Shown: one piece after another, positions 24,679 to 39,935 of the stretch
Layout of the letters: every line of letters starts with the position of its first letter
Numbering within the stretch: the first letter of the stretch is position 1
DNA from: Saussurea involucrata
Lineage: Eukaryota; Streptophyta; Magnoliopsida; Asterales; Asteraceae
Direction of reading: 5' to 3'
Length of the DNA stretch: 64,000 nt
Assembly (NCBI GenBank): GCA_033807775.1
Contig: CM066325.1
Location: forward strand, 17,479,301-17,543,300
Notes under the pieces: generated by a model
What the model saw: the letters and a program-made list of their open reading frames with translations, nothing else
What the model was told of the DNA's origin: nothing
The model's database searches: none
Position numbers and translations under genes: made by a program

Positions 24679-25469
24679 GATGGTTTCAAGGTCCTTGTGT
24701 TTCTGTTTGTTCAAACATGGACATTTTATCCTGCAGTTGACTATTTGTGGTGAGGAAACCAAGAATGGATGTTGTTGCAACCTCAATATTCATTGCATTT
24801 CGCGAGGATCGATCTACACCATGGTCCAATCCTTACTAGTTACTCGGTTTGTGATATTTCTGCATGCAAACCATACAGTTCTTCAAGTATATAAAGCTGA
24901 GGAGGAAAGAAAAATTCAGGCTTTATTATAGCCTTTTTGTGAAGAGGACTGTTCAGCAACTTATTCCCCAAAACTCTACCGGCAGGCAACCGCAAAGAAC
25001 CAATCAGTGGCGGTGCATATGTAGTTTAAGCTAGCATCATGCAACAAGATCTTTTGAACTATAAATGTTGCCACTCAGCTATGACATGGCATCCTTGACA
25101 AAAAAAATGTTAGGAGAACCATCTTAGAAATGAACTGCAGACATGTTAGTAAGATAGTGACAGTGCCTATTAAAGGCTTTGACATTTGCATACATAACAT
25201 TTACACAAAAGAAATGAACACATAAATTTTGTTTCTTAAGAGCATGGAGATCTCAGTATAGAATGGTTCGATAATCCTTGAGGAAGATATGCAGAGTACA
25301 TATATATTTTTTCGCGGTATATAAGTAATGAACAAGAAAATAAAAAACAAATTAAACTTGGCATATTTTGGCTTTTTTACCCCATATTGTAGGGTGGATC
25401 TCGAAAGATATGAAAGATCACCCTCCAAGCCGTACATACGACTTTCATCAAACTTAGGCATTTCGCAAG

Positions 25470-25800
25470 CATCAAGATGCTTAATTGATTTGTACCATAT
25501 AAGATCAATCTTGGGCATTGAACGATTGTAATTAAGAACTAATTTATTACCCAAATATTTTTTCCAATCTTGCTCTTTTGAATCCATGCCGTCATTTTAT
25601 AAGTGGCCTCAAAATTTCAATCTTCAACTTAACACAGTTAATTTCTAGGGTTTGGTTGGTCATCATGTACATTTTTTGCTGCAGGTTAATGTTTGTGTTG
25701 GTCAACCTCAATGTTCATTGCATTTCTCAAGGATCTACACCAAGATCAAATATCATTATGGGTCAAATCCTTGTTTGTAAGGTTATGTGAATTACAGGAC
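25470..25800 (+). pseudogene. Third, partial copy of the small gene
   Basis: Promoter-like sequence (about 25480-25600) matches the region upstream of 16285. Exon 1 is missing. The CTGCAG acceptor and start of exon 2 (about 25685) are present, with NVC and the LHFSRIYTKIK-type shifted reading of the same exon. It is non-functional. Confidence 0.5.
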
Positions 25801-25881
25801 TTTCTATCTTCTTATCACCCAAATATATTATTCAAATGTGAATTAAAAAATTATTGTATAGACTTACAATGCAATCAGTAA

Positions 25882-26240
25882 CCAAAGGTAGCATGTTGCA
25901 TCGGATAAATCCGTGTTGGTTGAGCAATGGTGATGCATCTCTTAAAATTCCATAGCATGATTGATGCGATCAGGAGATGCTTAACATCATTCAGAACTCA
26001 ATGTCAGATATGAGGCCGCCTGTGCTGAAGAAGGAAGTTCAGTTTCGGAAGTGTGTTCGATATATGTGCTATTAGAATCGGCTCGCTAACAGTGAAAATT
26101 ATTGTACAATTTCTTCAATTGTATCTGCAATTACTCTTGTTGAACTTTTCCCATTTAATTAGTGGGTGGGTTTATTTTTATTCATGTTCATGTGTTCTTG
26201 AGTTAGTTTTTGAAATTTATGATATGAAAATGGAGGCTGG
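25882..26240. other. Spacer, nothing recognised
   Basis: I see no convincing coding or repeat structure. Confidence 0.35.
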
Positions 26241-26480
26241 TGATGACCAGATCAAAAAAGTCCCTTGTTTAAGGCTCTTAACGGTATTGGTGATGACCAG
26301 ATCAAAAAACTGCACTCCGAGGTTAAATGGTTTGTTTGATTTCATTGTTGAGAATTCGTTTAGTTGGGTAATTCTTAGATTGGAAAGATTTTTATTTGGG
26401 AGGGTGTTTTCATGGATGGGAAGACCATGTTTTTTAATTGGGAGAGACTGGTTTGGACAAAACTTGGCTTTCTGAATAAA
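26241..26480 (+). pseudogene. Short LINE ORF2 remnant
   Basis: The reading LFDFIVENSFSWVILRLERF matches the segment equivalent to NIIDNSFRWMVLRNKK of the LINE fragment at 17845. A 21-bp word (GGTGATGACCAGATCAAAAA plus A) occurs twice, at 26241 and 26290. Confidence 0.45.
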
Positions 26481-26600
26481 GCTCTCTCCAAAAGCTTAAT
26501 AAATAAGTCACTTTCTATATCATTAAGCCACTACCAAACAATCATGTATAGCTGACTGAATAAGCTATATGTCCCATTAAGCTGCTAACAGGCCCTTAGT
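26440..26600. repeat. Dispersed repeat shared with the tubulin intron
   Basis: The words TTAATTGGGAGAG, AAACTTGGCTTTCTG and AATAAGCT...TTAAGCTGCTAACA recur at 28950-29200 with the same order. It is palindrome-rich and MITE-like, but the ends are not defined. Confidence 0.5.
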
Positions 26601-28347
26601 CATCCCAACTATTTCCTCAATTTGTAATGGAAAGGATCCATGATCATGAGTGAACTAAAACTATGTGTCAAATATTGGATATGGTAGCATAAGATAACAG
26701 GTGCAAAAAAAATTATATATATTTCAAATTAAACGATCAAATAATAATCTCGTACCATCCAATAAGGTAACCCATCGCTAAGAAGAAGGTTATTAAGTCG
26801 CATCGTTTGCATATTTAGTTTGTTGGTGTCCACATTTTCCAACTTACTTATGAAATCTGCCACACTAATTGTTGTTCATGTTGTCTCTTGTGCGGTTAAA
26901 TTTAGCTTCTTACCTTTTCTCTTGCTTTTTCCGCTCTTCTTGTTACATTTTGGTTGTCATTGAATAAATAAGAATGTTCATGTTGGGTGTCGCCATATAA
27001 TTGTTGAAACTGAAGCTTTAATTACCGCAAGTACTCTAGTTCATTTTGTACAAAAACCTCGGGTTTGAATCACACCAAATTTTGGTGTTTTTTATACGTT
27101 TTAGAGAAAAATTATGGTCAGGACTCGAACATGGATCCCTTCTGTTCGGAAACTTATTTGGCTTCATTAGCTTTAATCTTATACGGGAGTCTTCTCCAAT
27201 AGCTCTCCATATATTGTGACGAAATAAGAAAATTAATCAGATAACGATGTATTTCATGAATAGATCAAACACATTGAAATTGATTGTCATTTTGTTCACA
27301 AGTACGTGGTTGGCACCTCCTTCCTATCTTTACACTCGATCAACCAACGAATATCTTCACTATAACTCGTAGACATTTTCAGACTCTTGTTTCCAAACTC
27401 AATTTTGGTCCTTCCTAAACCTTATTGAGTTTAAGGCCAGGAGGGTGTTAGAATATATTATAGTCCTGTCTGTTTTTCTATTCGAGATCAGATTTGTTTT
27501 ATCGACTTTCTCCGGCGTCAACCCTTCCCATCAATGTTAGTTTTTCATCTCTTATTCAAGGTAATGAATAAGATCATTATCAATCTTTTAGGATATATAG
27601 TTGGTCCAAATCCATGATCATAAGTCAAAACCGACCATAGTGATACCTTTCCGGGACCCTTGATCTAAATTTGGGACCGAGCCCATGTGATCTTTACGAG
27701 TTATTAGCCGCTTAGTACCCCTCAAGGAGAACGAACCAAACAGACCCCAAGTCCTTTCTAATCGTAAAAACTACAAGTGACAAAAATAGACAGAATTAGA
27801 TAAAATAACAAGATAGATTTCGTGTTAAGACCTAGCAACTTTCTAATCCAGGTCAAAAAGGGTGATATGAGCAAAAGGTTGACTACCAGCTATGCCGTAC
27901 GTGCGGAACCACGCATCAGGAGGCATTCAACCCAGTCTCCCTCAAGATTCCAACTTGAAGCTTATGTTGTGTATTGAGCAAAGTCGCTCCACCCCTTTGC
28001 CAACATGTGGTGATTTAGTTGGATTGAAACACTTTTATGTAAAGAAAAAATCAATAAATAAAAATATATATATATCTTATAATAACTATACTGAAGAAAT
28101 AATGATCTAATTTCTGCGAATAAAAGTATTTAAAATGATGAAACATAACCAAAATCGACCAACTTTTAAGTACATTTTTGCGAAATTATACAGAGAAACA
28201 CACCGAATAGAAATTACTTTCTTCTTTGCAAATCACCTGAATATATTTCCGAACATACAAGAATATAAGCACACATAGTTTACCAGAAACACAAGAAAGC
28301 CAACGACCGATATTATTCCACAAAAACAACACCACTCGCCACTAACT
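26601..28347. other. Spacer and tubulin 3' flank
   Basis: No gene is recognised. A possible LTR-like start (TGTTAGAATATATTA at 27448, preceded by purines) has no visible partner. The last 150-200 bases probably include the alpha-tubulin 3' untranslated region. Confidence 0.4.
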
Positions 28348-31587
<3,240 letters not shown>

Positions 31588-31599
31588 CTTTGCGAGTCA

Positions 31600-31680
31600 A
31601 TGAGTTGGAAGAACTTGTCTCTGATCTCCGATCTCCGATCTCCGATCTGTCACTCACTCTCTCTCTCTCTCTCTCTAGAA
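31600..31680 (-). repeat. GA microsatellite and GATCGGA repeats in tubulin leader
   Basis: On the coding strand a GA tract (about 31657-31677) is followed by four GATCGGA/GATCAGA units (about 31620-31650), upstream of the ATG. These are probably in the 5' untranslated region or core promoter. Confidence 0.6.
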
Positions 31681-31957
31681 ATGTTGCCGACGGAAGAAGA
31701 CTGTTAAAGAAGGAAAATTATAGTCGATAAGATTCGATGGCAAGTGCGGCTCCACCCACTCCCGCCAGCCTTTCATCCGGCCCCAGCCGGCTCACCCATA
31801 TTTATCATTTTAGCCCTCATTTCAATCAAGATTGCAAATTCAGTCCCTTTACGTTATTTTTGTCTAGTTATCGTTCAATTATCAAATAGACTACGACGTT
31901 TTACCTTTTTCTATATTATTGTGTCGGCTATAAATCTTGCATTGACTAATTATAGTT

Positions 31958-32149
31958 TTTTTTTTTGGAAGAGTGTCTTAGGCTATGCCTAGAAATTCCT
32001 TGGCAAATTATGACTATAAGACATCAACCCTGATTAAACCTCAGTGGCCACAATTGTTGTGTACGTCTGGATTAGAATCCTGGACAGATGGAATATTCCA
32101 CCACATTCTCCAGGGCCTTAACCAGTACGCCACAACCCGTGTGGTTTTC
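31958..32149 (-). mobile_element. tRNA-derived SINE, full length
   Basis: The element is flanked by an exact 13-bp duplication ACTAATTATAGTT (31945-31957 and 32150-32162). Read on the minus strand, it has a degenerate B-box (GGATTCTAATCC) and a poly-A end (T-run at the left). It lies about 360 bp upstream of the alpha-tubulin start codon. Confidence 0.85.
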
Positions 32150-32162
32150 ACTAATTATAGTT

Positions 32163-33035
32163 GTTGTATGGATATTGAATTAAAATGATGTAATTAATGT
32201 GATCATAAGAAACTAAGCATAGTAGTGATTAAAAGAAGTTGTGTAGTGAAGTTAAGGTATGCATAAACATATGTAACTAATTATTTGTTAATCAACAATT
32301 TTTTAGTCAACCTACTTTAGCTAAGGGTGAGCATGGATTATCTTGATCGGATTAGAGGCATTTAAACAGTCTAACTTAATATTTGTGATTGAAAAATCTC
32401 AACTTAACCCAAACAAAAGTACAATCCAACTTAACCTAAACCATGCAGGTTAGGTTGAGTTAGCCGGGTTGAAACATCAAAATTGTCCGGTATGTTATCA
32501 CCTTGAATATGATGTTTTTTGTCCATGCTTCTTAAGTAGATCACATTTTACTGTTTTTTTAATGTGGATATATATAATCACTGGACATGAATACGAAAAC
32601 AAATCCATGAGTTATATAGAGACGGGAAGATTTAAATTATATGTATATGATGAGGGTGATGGTGATGGTTTAACTGTCTAATGTACGTATAATAATAAGG
32701 GACTCGACCATCATATTAGAACCAAAGAAAAGAAGAGTATCGAGTTCATCGAGTTAGTTTGGGTTGGGTTCAAATGACCACAACCCTGTTTCAATCCAAT
32801 AGATATGGTTTAAAAAATTTAAAAACTCGATTAGATATCGAAAAACTTTTAGATTGGATTGGTTGGATTATACATACCTTAACAGTTTTGTTATGGGTTA
32901 AAATGTGTAACATCGATCCAACGGGCCGGGATAAATGTTTGGCCCAATGTTACACTTATTTAACTTCTTTGACTCAATAGGCCATTGTAATAGTATTAAA
33001 CAAACCAATGGATCATTTCCTGAAAATACTAAGAT
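32163..33035. other. AT-rich spacer
   Basis: No gene or element with definable ends is recognised. Confidence 0.4.
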
Positions 33036-33637
33036 GTAGGGCTGTAAACGAATCCGAACGGAGACTTGTTCATGTTCGTTCGTTTAACTTAACCGAACAA
33101 ACGAACGAGATTTTTTGTGTTCATGTTCGTTTGTTAAGAATTTTTGTGTGTTCGTGTTCATTTATGTTCGTTCATTAAGAGTTAAACGAACGTAAACGAA
33201 CGAACTTAAATGAACATAAACGAACGAACTTAAATGAACATAAACGAACAAACCCAAATGAACAAAAGCCAACCACTGTACTCATCATTTCGTTCGTAAA
33301 AAATACCTTAACAAAATGAAAAACCGGGTTAACTTAGGAGGTATAAAAAACATCTAAAAGATCAATTTACTTGATGATTTTACACATTAATTTCATATTA
33401 TATAAATATTTTTATACATATAAACATGCATAAACGAACATAAATGAACATAAACGAACGTAAGCGAACGAACATAAATGAACGAACGAGACCATTGTTC
33501 ATGTTCGTTCATTTAACTAAACGAACAAAAAAACGTGTTCATGTTCGTTCATTTATTAAATAAACGAACATAAACGAACTTCCCGCCGAACGGTTCACGA
33601 ACGGTTCGCTAAACGTTCGGTTCGTTTACAACCCTAC
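33036..33637. mobile_element. Inverted-repeat element rich in AACGAAC words
   Basis: The ends are GTAGGGCTGTAAACGAA and, inward from the right, GTAGGGTTGTAAACGAA (16 of 17). The arms are made of dozens of GTTCGTT/AACGAAC words, so each half can fold on itself. I see no flanking duplication. hAT-type MITEs often start TAGGG, but the class is uncertain. Confidence 0.6.
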
Positions 33638-34186
33638 CAATTGGTATTTTGGTTACTAAAATAAATATACATTAATATAAAAATTTATAAAAATACAAAA
33701 AATAAAATTTTAGTTATGTTCTCTATTTTTTTAATTAATTTATTATTTATATTATAATTAATCAATTTAAACTGACATCCAATTTAATTCGGGATTCGGC
33801 ACCCTTATTTTCTCGAAAAAATCGAGCTCGATCCGGAATATTGAGAGACATTGACTTTTTAAATTCCTAAATTATGCGAGATATATCCTAAACTAACGTT
33901 ATCATTTCTTAATCAAGATATATCATCTTCTAAACTAACCAAACATTCTCCAAAAATATCCATATTTTCTCCAAAGAAAATTATCACCATAAAAAATAGG
34001 CCCCTACATACACCATTAAAAAGTAAAAGAATACCCAAGATTTTTTAACTTTTGATTGGTTTTGATACACATTTGAAACATTATGAAGATATTTTGGTTT
34101 GCGATTGATTTTGATACATATTCACATTTCCGGCCCTAAGTGGTCTTAGTATCGATTTTTCCGTTCTGAAACTGAAGCGATACATA
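33638..34186. other. Spacer up to the solo LTR
   Basis: No gene is recognised. It ends with the 5-bp target copy ACATA at 34182-34186. Confidence 0.4.
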
Positions 34187-35167
34187 TGTGACACCCGTCA
34201 AACCAAAACCACTCAGGTTAGCAACTGAATAGCATAATACATGTCTTAACAAGTAGGAATAACTCATAAGGACTTAATATTGATGGCTAAGGGTTAGTTT
34301 CCTAAGAATTCTAACAGTACACTGAGAAAATCCTGTTACCACACGGAACTGCTTAAGCTGTCTTATAAATGCCGATTGGAACAGTTAACATTTAATTATA
34401 ACTATATTAATAATAAGAGGAGTAAATATATAGTGTATATATACCCAAAAGTAAATTTTAAAAACTTTAAAAAAAAACCAAAAACTAAGTAGATAAATGA
34501 GAATTAACTACCCTTAATCAATCTTTTTATAAAAAAAATAATAATACATATTATATAAACATATACAATTTTAAAAAAAAATTAAATTAAATTAAATTAA
34601 GAAAATGAGGCCAAAATCCGGCCCTCATCATCATCACACACACACACACTCATTAAACCCTTTCTCCTTCTCAAGACACCCCTTCATTTTCCTCTCAAAC
34701 TCTTTCTCTCTACATTCAAACTCACCACTCTTTCTTCCCTCTCTAACTCCAGCCGAAATCAGCCCCAAAAACACACAAAAATCTCAAACCTTGAAGATCT
34801 TTGAAGGTAAATATCATCCCTAGTGTAAGTAAGTTCATCTCTCTTGTGTTCTTCTTCATTTTTTCTTCCTTTTCTTGTCATTTCTCCATCTTTTTCTCAT
34901 CTTATTTTGTAACCACTTGAGTTTCTGGATAAATGGGCCTTAATAAACCTTTTTCATGGTAGATTAATCACCAAAGACATGTTATGTCAAACAAATGGTG
35001 ATAATCCTTAAGCCATACATCTAGAACTCAAGAACTTGATGTTTTGACTACATGCATGTGGGTTTTGCTACAATCTGAGATGTGTGAGTTCATGCATGAG
35101 TTTTTAAAGGACAAAAATAGATTTTCTTATCTAAGAACATTGTCAAAGTAGTGGTAAATGAGTGTTC

Positions 35168-36359
35168 TGTTAGGACAACCTTAGGGGGGGTAAAGGTTGT
35201 ATTTAAAAATATTTCACAAATAAAAATTCTCTTATCAAAATCAACAACAAATATTGCATGCACAACAAATATATAAATAAAATTAAGTGCACAACGGGAA
35301 TATAAAGAGATAAGGGTAGAGAATATTGATACCGACACCGAGATTTAAAGTGGTTCACCACCAACTGGCTGGCTAGTCCACTTGCCGAGACACTTCTCGA
35401 CACACTGATTCACTATAAGTGTTCTTTATGGTAGAACGCAAACCTTGATACAATGATAATAAAATCTCTTGCTTTTGCTCGAGAACGTGAATCACTCACA
35501 CTATTCAAATACTTACAAGAGAATATATCTCACAATATTAATCACTCTTGTATAAGTATAACACTTGGATCTTTGAGGGTTTGATCACTCAAAAAATATA
35601 TTGAATAAGTGATGCTGTAGCTGGTAGTTTCTCCAAGAGATAGATTTTTCAATATGTATTGTGTTGCATGGAGTTGAGATGCTGCATGTATATATACTTG
35701 GAGCAGCAACGGTCGAGAGGGTGCCGCGGTATACCGCCTATATGGGCGCGGTATACCGCCCAGAAAAAGCTGACAAAAAGAAGTCAACCTGCAAAAGCAA
35801 CCTGCAGCACTTGCAGCAGAGCCGCGGTATACCGCCATACACCACGCGGTATACCGCCTGAAAAAGGTGGCTGACAGCAGGAAGGTCAACCTGCAAGAAA
35901 CAGACGGAAAAGGTACCCGCGGTATACCGGCTAAACACCGCGGTATACCGCCCAGACAAAAACACTTCCAATCAGTCAGAGAAGTACAGCAGGCCGCCGC
36001 GGTATACCGGCTATTCACCGCGGTATACCGCCCAGAATAAAGGGCAGGAAGCAGTACGCATGCGCAGTGTCTTCTAGAACCAAATCTTTCACAATCCAGC
36101 AAGATGATAAGATGTTACTTGGTTTATTTAAAAAGACAGTATTAGAAAAATCCAAGTGGTATATTATTTTAGGGTGTTTATTATTATGAGATATATGATG
36201 ACGTAAACACCAGTCTTGGACTCTTCAGATAAGATCTCCATGTTGTCCAATTAACTGCACACTTGGATAAAATTGTTAGAAAAACAATAATACGGTGTGT
36301 TTGTAATCATCAAAATAAATATATAAAATATATAGAGATGTGGTACACTTGCACCAACA
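35168..36359 (-). repeat. Copia 3' LTR (left copy)
   Basis: On the coding strand it starts TGTTGGTGC and ends CTAACA. It contains eight GCGGTATACCGC-type palindromes (35723-36033). Confidence 0.93.
35723..36033. promoter_or_regulatory. Array of eight CCGCGGTATACCGC palindromes in LTR
   Basis: Eight near-identical palindromes (core GCGGTATACC, mostly GCGGTATACCGC) are arranged as four pairs starting near 35723, 35821, 35915 and 35996. Members of a pair are about 21-24 bp apart and pairs 81-98 bp apart. Two units end in CCGG instead of CCGCC. The sequence between pairs repeats AGCAGG/GTCAACCTGC words. The array is much more GC-rich than its surroundings. A protein-binding or RNA-folding role is inference only. 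Confidence 0.85.
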
Positions 36360-36360
36360 A

Positions 36361-36373
36361 TCTCCCCCTTTTT
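36361..36373 (-). other. Copia polypurine tract
   Basis: On the coding strand AAAAAGGGGGAGA sits immediately upstream of the 3' LTR and would prime plus-strand synthesis. Confidence 0.85.
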
Positions 36374-36522
36374 GATGATGACAAACACAACCGCTAAACA
36401 CGAGAGCATACTCGGTTTCTCTCCCCCTTTTGTCGAAGCAAAAAGGGTTAAGAAGGACGCTATGCTCCCCCTCGAGAGATGCTCCCCCTCAAAATATGCA
36501 TATAATTGAGAGTAGCATTATC

Positions 36523-38373
36523 TCATGGGTTATACTCAAGCATGCCTAAACCAAGTCTTAATTTAAAGAACGATTTTTTGTTTAGGGCTTTAGTAAAAAT
36601 ATCGGCCAAATTATCTTCCGAATCAACCTTTTCAAGCACGATTTGGCCTTTTTGAACATTATCTCGTAAAAAGTGATGTCGCAACTCAATATGTTTGGTA
36701 CGAGAATGTAAAACGGGATTTTTACTTAGGTTTATGGCACTTGAGTTATCACACATAATTGGAATTTTGGATTGACGTACCTCAAAGTCGGTAAGTGTGT
36801 GCTTCATCCATAGAACTTGAGCACACGCTCTCGCGGCGGCTACATATTCCGCTTCGGTAGTGGATAAGGCTACGGAATGTTGTTTCTTGGAAAACCAAGA
36901 CACAAGCGAGAGACCTATAAAGGCACATACTCCACTAGTGCTTTTTCGATCAACCATCGAGCCACCAAGATCGGAATCGGTGAAGCATGTTACTTCTAGC
37001 TCGGGTTGTTTTGGATACCATAGTCCAAGATTCGTAGTCCCTCTAAGATATCTAAAAATACGCTTGACGGCTTCATAGTGAGATTGTTTAGGCGAAGATT
37101 GAAAGCGAGCACATAAACACACACTATACATGATATCAGGTCTACTAGCAGTTAAATACAATAAGCTACCAATCATGCCACGATAAATCTTTTCATTAAA
37201 ATCGGTTCCCTCTTCGTCACTAGATAATTTTAGATTGGTGGTCATCGGAGTTTCAACAGGTTTGACATTTTCAAAATTAAACTTTTTCAGCATGTCTTTA
37301 CAGTATTTTGATTGACTTATAAAAGTACCATTTTCACTTTGTTTTATTTGCAATCCTAAGAAGAATTTTAATTCTCCCATCATGCTCATTTCAAATTCAT
37401 TAGTCATTTTTGTAGCAAATTCATTACAAAGATTTTCATTTGTAGAACCAAAGATAATATCATCAACATACACTTGCACAACCACAATATCATTTTGAGC
37501 ATATTTGACAAACAAAGTATTATCTATTTTACCCATAATATAGCCACTTGTAATTAAAAAGGATTTTAATCTATCATACCACGCACGCGGAGCTTGCTTT
37601 AAACCATAAAGCGCCTTTTTTAATTTATAAACATGCGTCGGATTTTCAAAATTTTCAAAGCCGGGAGGTTGGGAAACGTATACCTCCTCATTTATAAAAC
37701 CATTTAGGAAAGCACTTTTGACATCCATTTGATATAATTTAAAATTTTTAGCATTTGCAAAAGCGAGAAGCATTCGAATAGACTCTAACCTTGCAACTGA
37801 TGCAAAGGTTTCATCATAATCGATACCTTCTTGTTGATTGTACCCCTTGGCAACTAAACGTGCCTTGTTTCGGGTGACTTCACCGTTTTCATCTACCTTG
37901 TTACGAAAGACCCATCGTGTGCCAATAATGGTTTGACCGCTAGGGCAAGGAACTAAGTCCCACACATCATTCCTAGTAAACTGGTTTAACTCTTCTTGCA
38001 TGGCCATTATCCAATCCTCATCACCTAAAGCTTCTTCTATGTTTTTAGGTTCTATGGCTGAGATAAAGGCGTGAAAGGCACAAAGGGTATGGATTTGTGA
38101 TCTAGTCGTTCTTTGGTTTAGGTCACCTATGATTTGATCTACGGGATGGCCTCTAGATGTTCTAAGGTTAGGATCATCTACTCCTTGTGGAATATAACAT
38201 GGAGGGGCATCACTAGATTCTACATTGTTTGTAAGAGATTGGGTTCCTAAGTCCAAGGTTCTAAGATGTTGGGCTAATGCATCTCCTTCACAACCATTAT
38301 CATTTACTAAGGGTGCACTAGGTTTAGGAGGACTTTCATCAAAGCTTACATTTAGGGATTCTTCTACAACCAT
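36523..38373 (-). pseudogene. pol: Copia pol, reverse transcriptase and RNase H part
   Basis: This 616-aa stretch is the second half of the copia polyprotein. It carries the reverse transcriptase with the [10 protein letters not shown] active-site motif (YVDD at about residues 302-305), the upstream [10 protein letters not shown] block, and the RNase H domain with TDSDLGG and STTEAEYVA. It is the enzyme that copies element RNA into DNA in cytoplasmic particles. The frame is the same as that of the protease-integrase stretch (38455-39573). The two are separated by one TAA (38455-38457), and the sequence in between (FDPKAYEG, then FLGYS) is in frame, so the break is a single stop codon rather than a frameshift. 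No other lesion is seen. Confidence 0.92.
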
Positions 38374-38454
38374 GGTCTCTTTATTAAGGACTCTATAGGC
38401 TTTGCTATTCCAAGAATAACCAAGGAATACTCCCTCATAGGCTTTTGGGTCAAA

Positions 38455-39573
38455 TTAAGTCAAATAAGATTTGGTATCTAAAATAAAACATTTACAACCA
38501 AATACCTTAAGATGGGCTAAGGAAGGCTTTCTACCACGTAGGATCTCATAAGGGGTCTTATTTAGGATACTCCTAATTAGCACACGATTGAGGACATAGG
38601 TCGCGGTAGCTACGGCATCACACCAAAACTTTTGGGGAACTTGATGTTCATTAAGCATAGTCCTACTCATTTCTTGTAGGGTTCTATTTTTCCTCTCCAC
38701 AACCCCATTAGATTGAGGAGTGCGAGGAGCGGAAAAATTGTGCGTTATACCATATTTGTCGCAAAACGCACCAAATTGAGTTTCATTATCGAATTCGCGT
38801 CCATGGTCCGTACGAATCGAAACAATCGTGCAACCTTGTTGGTTTTGAATTCGTTTTCCCAAAACCTTAAATTTTTCAAAAGCTTCATTTTTATGTTTTA
38901 AAAATAAAGTCCACGTATATCGGGAAAAATCATCTACAATTACTAGAGTGTAATAATTTCCTCCAAAACTTTGAATGGCCATAGGGCCAAAAAGATCCAT
39001 GTGTAAAAGTTCTAAAACTCTTTTAGTTGAAATCACATTTTTTGATTTATGAGAGACATGAGTTTGTTTGCCGACACGACATGCATCACAAAAATGATTA
39101 TCAAATTTTAATTTTGGAAGGTTACTCACAAGCTCCTTATTTTTCAAATTTTGAATTAATCTAAGGTTAGCGTGACCTAAACGTCTATGCCACAAGGTCG
39201 AATTATCATATACGGAAGATAAACAAACATTTTTATTTACATCAGTTTTACAAACATAAAGATTTCCTTTTATAATCCCATTCAAAAGAACTTTACCATT
39301 TTTCAGAATTTTGCAAGAGTCTTCTTCAAAAACAACAATTATACCATTTTTGCACAGTTGACGAACACTTAGCAAGTTAAATTTCAAATTATCAACATGC
39401 GTGACATCTAAAAATGTAACATTGTTGCAAGAAATTGTACCTTTCCCAATTACCTTTCCTTTGGAGTTTCCTCCAAAAATTACTAGTCCACCATCACATG
39501 ACTCATATGATGAAAAAAGATTATGGTTTCCGGTCATGTGACGTGTGCATCCACTATCAAGAATCCAATCCAT
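38455..39573 (-). pseudogene. pol: Copia pol, protease and integrase part
   Basis: This encodes the aspartic protease start (WILDSGCTRHMTG, catalytic DSG at residues 6-8), a GAG-pre-integrase zinc-binding segment (HRRLGH, then CDAC) and the integrase core with the DDE residues in MDLFGP, RTDHGREFD and VVERKNRT. It ends at the premature TAA that splits pol. A TAG lies five codons upstream of its first methionine, and about 360 nt without open frame separate it from gag, which is in a different frame. How pol would be translated is unclear: splicing, reinitiation and damage are all possible. Confidence 0.9.
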
Positions 39574-39935
39574 ATCAAGATTTATCTACAACATTTAAAG
39601 TACAACTTTTATGGTCCCCACATCTTATGGGTCCTTTGAAAGTTAGCATAGAAAACCACATATAATAATAAATATATTTTCACAAAAAATATACAGACAA
39701 GAAGATTATTTACTCAACCCTTTTCGGTAGCTCTACTTGGAAGCGACCAGGAAAGACGGTGAGGGTGGTAAGCGCGAAGGCACTTTAAAAACCGACCTCA
39801 TTAGAATTCGAAGAATTCGCCTTTATCTTTCCTAGACACCGTATCCAAATAGGTGAGCCTATTCGGAGTTGATTCATAATTTTCAAACACAGAATATATA
39901 TATATATATGTATATAATATATATACAAAAAAAAT

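Larger units (their letters stand above)
21700..24931 (+). pseudogene. Second copy of the small gene, interrupted and broken
   Basis: Exon 1 starts at ATG 21700 with the same first five residues as the gene at 16285, but an indel brings a stop after nine codons. A 2.2 kb PIF/Harbinger-type element (21766-23984) sits at the splice donor GTAA of this exon, and a 5'-truncated SINE (24550-24678) lies further downstream in the intron. Exon 2 (from about 24737, after CTGCAG) keeps KNGCCCNLNIHCISRGS but then diverges into another frame. The 3' flank (about 25130-25215) resembles that of the first copy (about 16660-16770). Confidence 0.6.

Noticed and set aside
27448..27900. Possible LTR start TGTTAGAATATATTA after a purine-rich stretch
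   Set aside because: No second LTR, primer site or coding part was found nearby.
34605..34823. 72-aa frame with histidine-rich start, possible small gene
   Set aside because: It lies in the CT-rich leader-like part of the gypsy LTR and is low complexity.
35542..36102. 186-aa open frame in the copia LTR with repeated RYTA and GGIPR units (and its twin at 42306-42866)
   Set aside because: It is the translation of the palindrome array; frames are open on both strands for the same reason, and the region is LTR, so it is not a gene.
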